Source of the DNA: Methylomonas sp. 11b
GTDB taxonomy: Bacteria > Pseudomonadota > Gammaproteobacteria > Methylococcales > Methylomonadaceae
Assembly (NCBI RefSeq): GCF_000515215.1
Contig: NZ_KI911557.1
Coordinates: 1,571,586-1,635,585, forward strand
Direction: 5' to 3'
DNA length: 64,000 nucleotides
In this document: one piece after another, positions 62,686-64,000 of the stretch
Position numbering within the stretch: the first letter of the stretch is position 1
How the letters are laid out: the number at the start of each line of letters is the position of its first letter
Notes under the pieces: model-generated
What the model was told of the DNA's origin: nothing
Database searches by the model: none
What the model saw: only the letters and a program-made list of their open reading frames with translations
Translations under genes and position numbers: made by a program

Positions 62686-63303
62686 ATGACTGATAAACAA
62701 ATATTACGAGTAGGCATCGGCGGCCCGGTCGGCTCCGGCAAGACTGCGCTGGTGGATGCCTTGTGCAAGAAGATGCGCGACGATTACGAGATCGGCGTGG
62801 TCACCAACGATATTTACACCCGCGAGGATCAGCAGTTCTTGATTCGTAGCCAGGCCTTGCCGGAAGAGCGGATTTTGGGCGTGGAAACCGGCGGCTGTCC
62901 GCATACCGCCATCCGTGAAGACGCGTCGATGAATCTGGCGGCGGTGGATGAGTTGTGCGAGCGCTGGCCAGAGCTGGATTTTGTAATGGTGGAAAGCGGC
63001 GGCGACAATCTCAGCGCCACCTTCAGTCCGGAACTGGCTGACCTGACGATTTACGTAATCGACGTCTCCGCCGGCGACAAGATTCCGCGCAAGGGCGGCC
63101 CCGGCATCACCCGCTCGGATTTATTGGTGATCAATAAAATCGATCTGGCGCCTTACGTCGGCGCCTCGCTGGAAGTGATGGACCGGGATGCGAAAAAGAT
63201 GCGCGGCGAGCGGCCGTTCGTGTTTACCAATATCAAAACCGGCAATGGCTTGGAAGCGGTCGCTGACTTTATTGTCAAGCAAGGCATGCTGCAAACGCAT
63301 TAA
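62686..63303 (+). CDS. ureG: Urease accessory GTPase UreG
   Basis: This 205-residue GTPase starts at the ATG at 62686 ([22 protein letters not shown]), after a TTG in the same frame that gives only four extra residues. The P-loop is GPVGSGKT, followed by [34 protein letters not shown] with the nickel-binding Cys-Pro-His, and [11 protein letters not shown]. It powers nickel insertion. Confidence 0.96.
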   Translation: MTDKQILRVGIGGPVGSGKTALVDALCKKMRDDYEIGVVTNDIYTREDQQFLIRSQALPEERILGVETGGCPHTAIREDASMNLAAVDELCERWPELDFVMVESGGDNLSATFSPELADLTIYVIDVSAGDKIPRKGGPGITRSDLLVINKIDLAPYVGASLEVMDRDAKKMRGERPFVFTNIKTGNGLEAVADFIVKQGMLQTH

Positions 63304-63374
63304 TGGCGATAGTCAGCCAAGGTTGACTTTTAGCCAGTACTGGTATGCTCAAGGATAATGGATCAGGAGGAACA

Positions 63375-63920
63375 ATGATGAAAACCGCGTTTTTAATCGC
63401 CAGCTTATGGGCTTGCTCCGTGTCGGTAGCCGGAGCCGAGACTTGCCCGGAATTGTTGAATTACAAAATGACCAAGCTTCGCTCCAGTGAGCAAATCGAT
63501 TTTTGCCAGGCGTTTCATGGCAAAGTGATCCTAGCCGTCAATACCGCCAGCAATTGCGGCTACACGCCGCAATTCAAAGGCCTGGAAGCCTTATATCAAA
63601 AGTATAAGGATCAAGGTTTGGTTGTAGTCGGCTTCCCATCCAACGATTTTAATCAGGAGTTCGCCGAAGCGGAGAAAACCGCTAACGTCTGCTATATCAA
63701 TTACGGCGTGACCTTCCCCATGCTGGAAAAAAGCCAGGTGAAGGGGACAGGGGCGAACGGTTTTTTCCAAAAGTTAATTAAAGCCACTGGGCAGGCACCG
63801 GCCTGGAATTTTCATAAATACTTGATAGATCGCAGCGGCAACAGCGTGGCGGCTTTTCCCAGCGATGTGACGCCGGAACAGCTGGATTCGAAGATCAGCG
63901 CCCTGCTATCCGCTAAATAG
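63375..63920 (+). CDS. Secreted glutathione-peroxidase-family thiol peroxidase
   Basis: This 181-residue protein starts at the ATG at 63375, with AGGAGG 4 bp upstream; an earlier ATG at 63345 lacks such a site. A signal peptide (LIASLWACSVSVAGAE) is followed by the peroxidase core: VILAVNTASNCGYTPQFKGLEALY with the catalytic Cys, GFPSNDFNQEF, and the Trp in APAWNFHKYLID. It is probably a periplasmic thioredoxin-type peroxidase. It stands alone after ureG. Confidence 0.88.
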   Translation: MMKTAFLIASLWACSVSVAGAETCPELLNYKMTKLRSSEQIDFCQAFHGKVILAVNTASNCGYTPQFKGLEALYQKYKDQGLVVVGFPSNDFNQEFAEAEKTANVCYINYGVTFPMLEKSQVKGTGANGFFQKLIKATGQAPAWNFHKYLIDRSGNSVAAFPSDVTPEQLDSKISALLSAK

Positions 63921-63940
63921 TGTTGCAAACCTCACCTCTC

Positions 63941-63967
63941 GCCGGCGGCATGCCGGCATTTTTTATT
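63941..63967 (+). terminator. Intrinsic terminator after the peroxidase gene
   Basis: GCCGGC, a 5-base loop (ggcat), and GCCGGC form a hairpin, directly followed by attttttatt. It lies 21 bp after the stop codon. Confidence 0.8.
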
Positions 63968-63980
63968 CGGACGAGACGAC

Positions 63981-64000
63981 AATGCGCAGAATAGGGCTTT
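63981..64000 (+). CDS. Possible start of a further gene, cut by the window
   Basis: An ATG at 63981 opens a frame of six residues (MRRIGL) before the window ends. The upstream gacgagacgac is only a weak ribosome site. Too little is visible to name it. Confidence 0.3.

Overview
The window looks like the chromosome of a gammaproteobacterial methanotroph, probably a Methylomonas-like member of the Methylococcales. This is inferred from gene content and codon style, not from a marker gene. It has three parts. Positions 1-21.6 kb are the right-hand virion half of a prophage. Positions 21.6-38.1 kb are ordinary housekeeping genes plus a two-component system. Positions 38.1-64 kb are a urea uptake and urease cluster broken up by repeats and mobile DNA.

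Prophage (1-21.6 kb, all + strand except the integrase). The order is major capsid protein, Bbp16-type cement protein, small proteins, an SGNH-hydrolase tail protein, tail tubular proteins A and B, a small lipoprotein and membrane proteins, T7 gp13/gp14-like internal virion proteins, a transglycosylase internal protein, a 2125-residue polyvalent ejected protein, and tail fibre genes. This resembles BPP-1/T7-like podoviruses. A tyrosine integrase on the - strand ends 86 bp before dusA, a known class of integration site. The left end and early genes are outside the window.

Core block (21.6-33.8 kb). The genes are dusA, folE, hemH, a membrane-spanning MutS-type ATPase, purT, a transglycosylase, an HDOD protein, yceF (- strand), yceD-rpmF-plsX-fabH-fabD-fabG, and a strong terminator. 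acpP does not follow fabG. Next, on the - strand, come a LuxR-type response regulator and an 1125-residue hybrid kinase whose input domain is an NCS1 nucleobase-transporter-like membrane domain.

Urea cluster (41.5-63.3 kb). The order is an outer-membrane porin, urtABCDE (urea ABC transporter), a small membrane protein, ureD, ureABC, two secreted proteins on the - strand, and ureEFG. A glutathione peroxidase follows. Together these genes would import urea, hydrolyse it to ammonia and CO2, and mature the nickel site.

The striking feature is a family of about 260-400 bp structured repeats, eight copies in all. They occur as four inverted pairs at 38.15-41.36, 46.83-47.98, 51.99-54.19 and 57.95-61.44 kb. 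Their stems show compensatory base changes. Each pair encloses genes unrelated to urea metabolism: REP-associated transposases (RAYTs) with their own REP hairpins, two near-identical IS110 elements, LprI-like secreted proteins, a KAP NTPase and an AT-rich membrane protein. Three pairs split the urea operon exactly at gene borders (urtB/urtC, ureD/ureA, and ureC plus the two secreted genes/ureE). Both IS110 copies sit at the same place in a REP hairpin, and their 5' noncoding region holds segments that read as a bridge RNA matching this REP target and the element's own ends.
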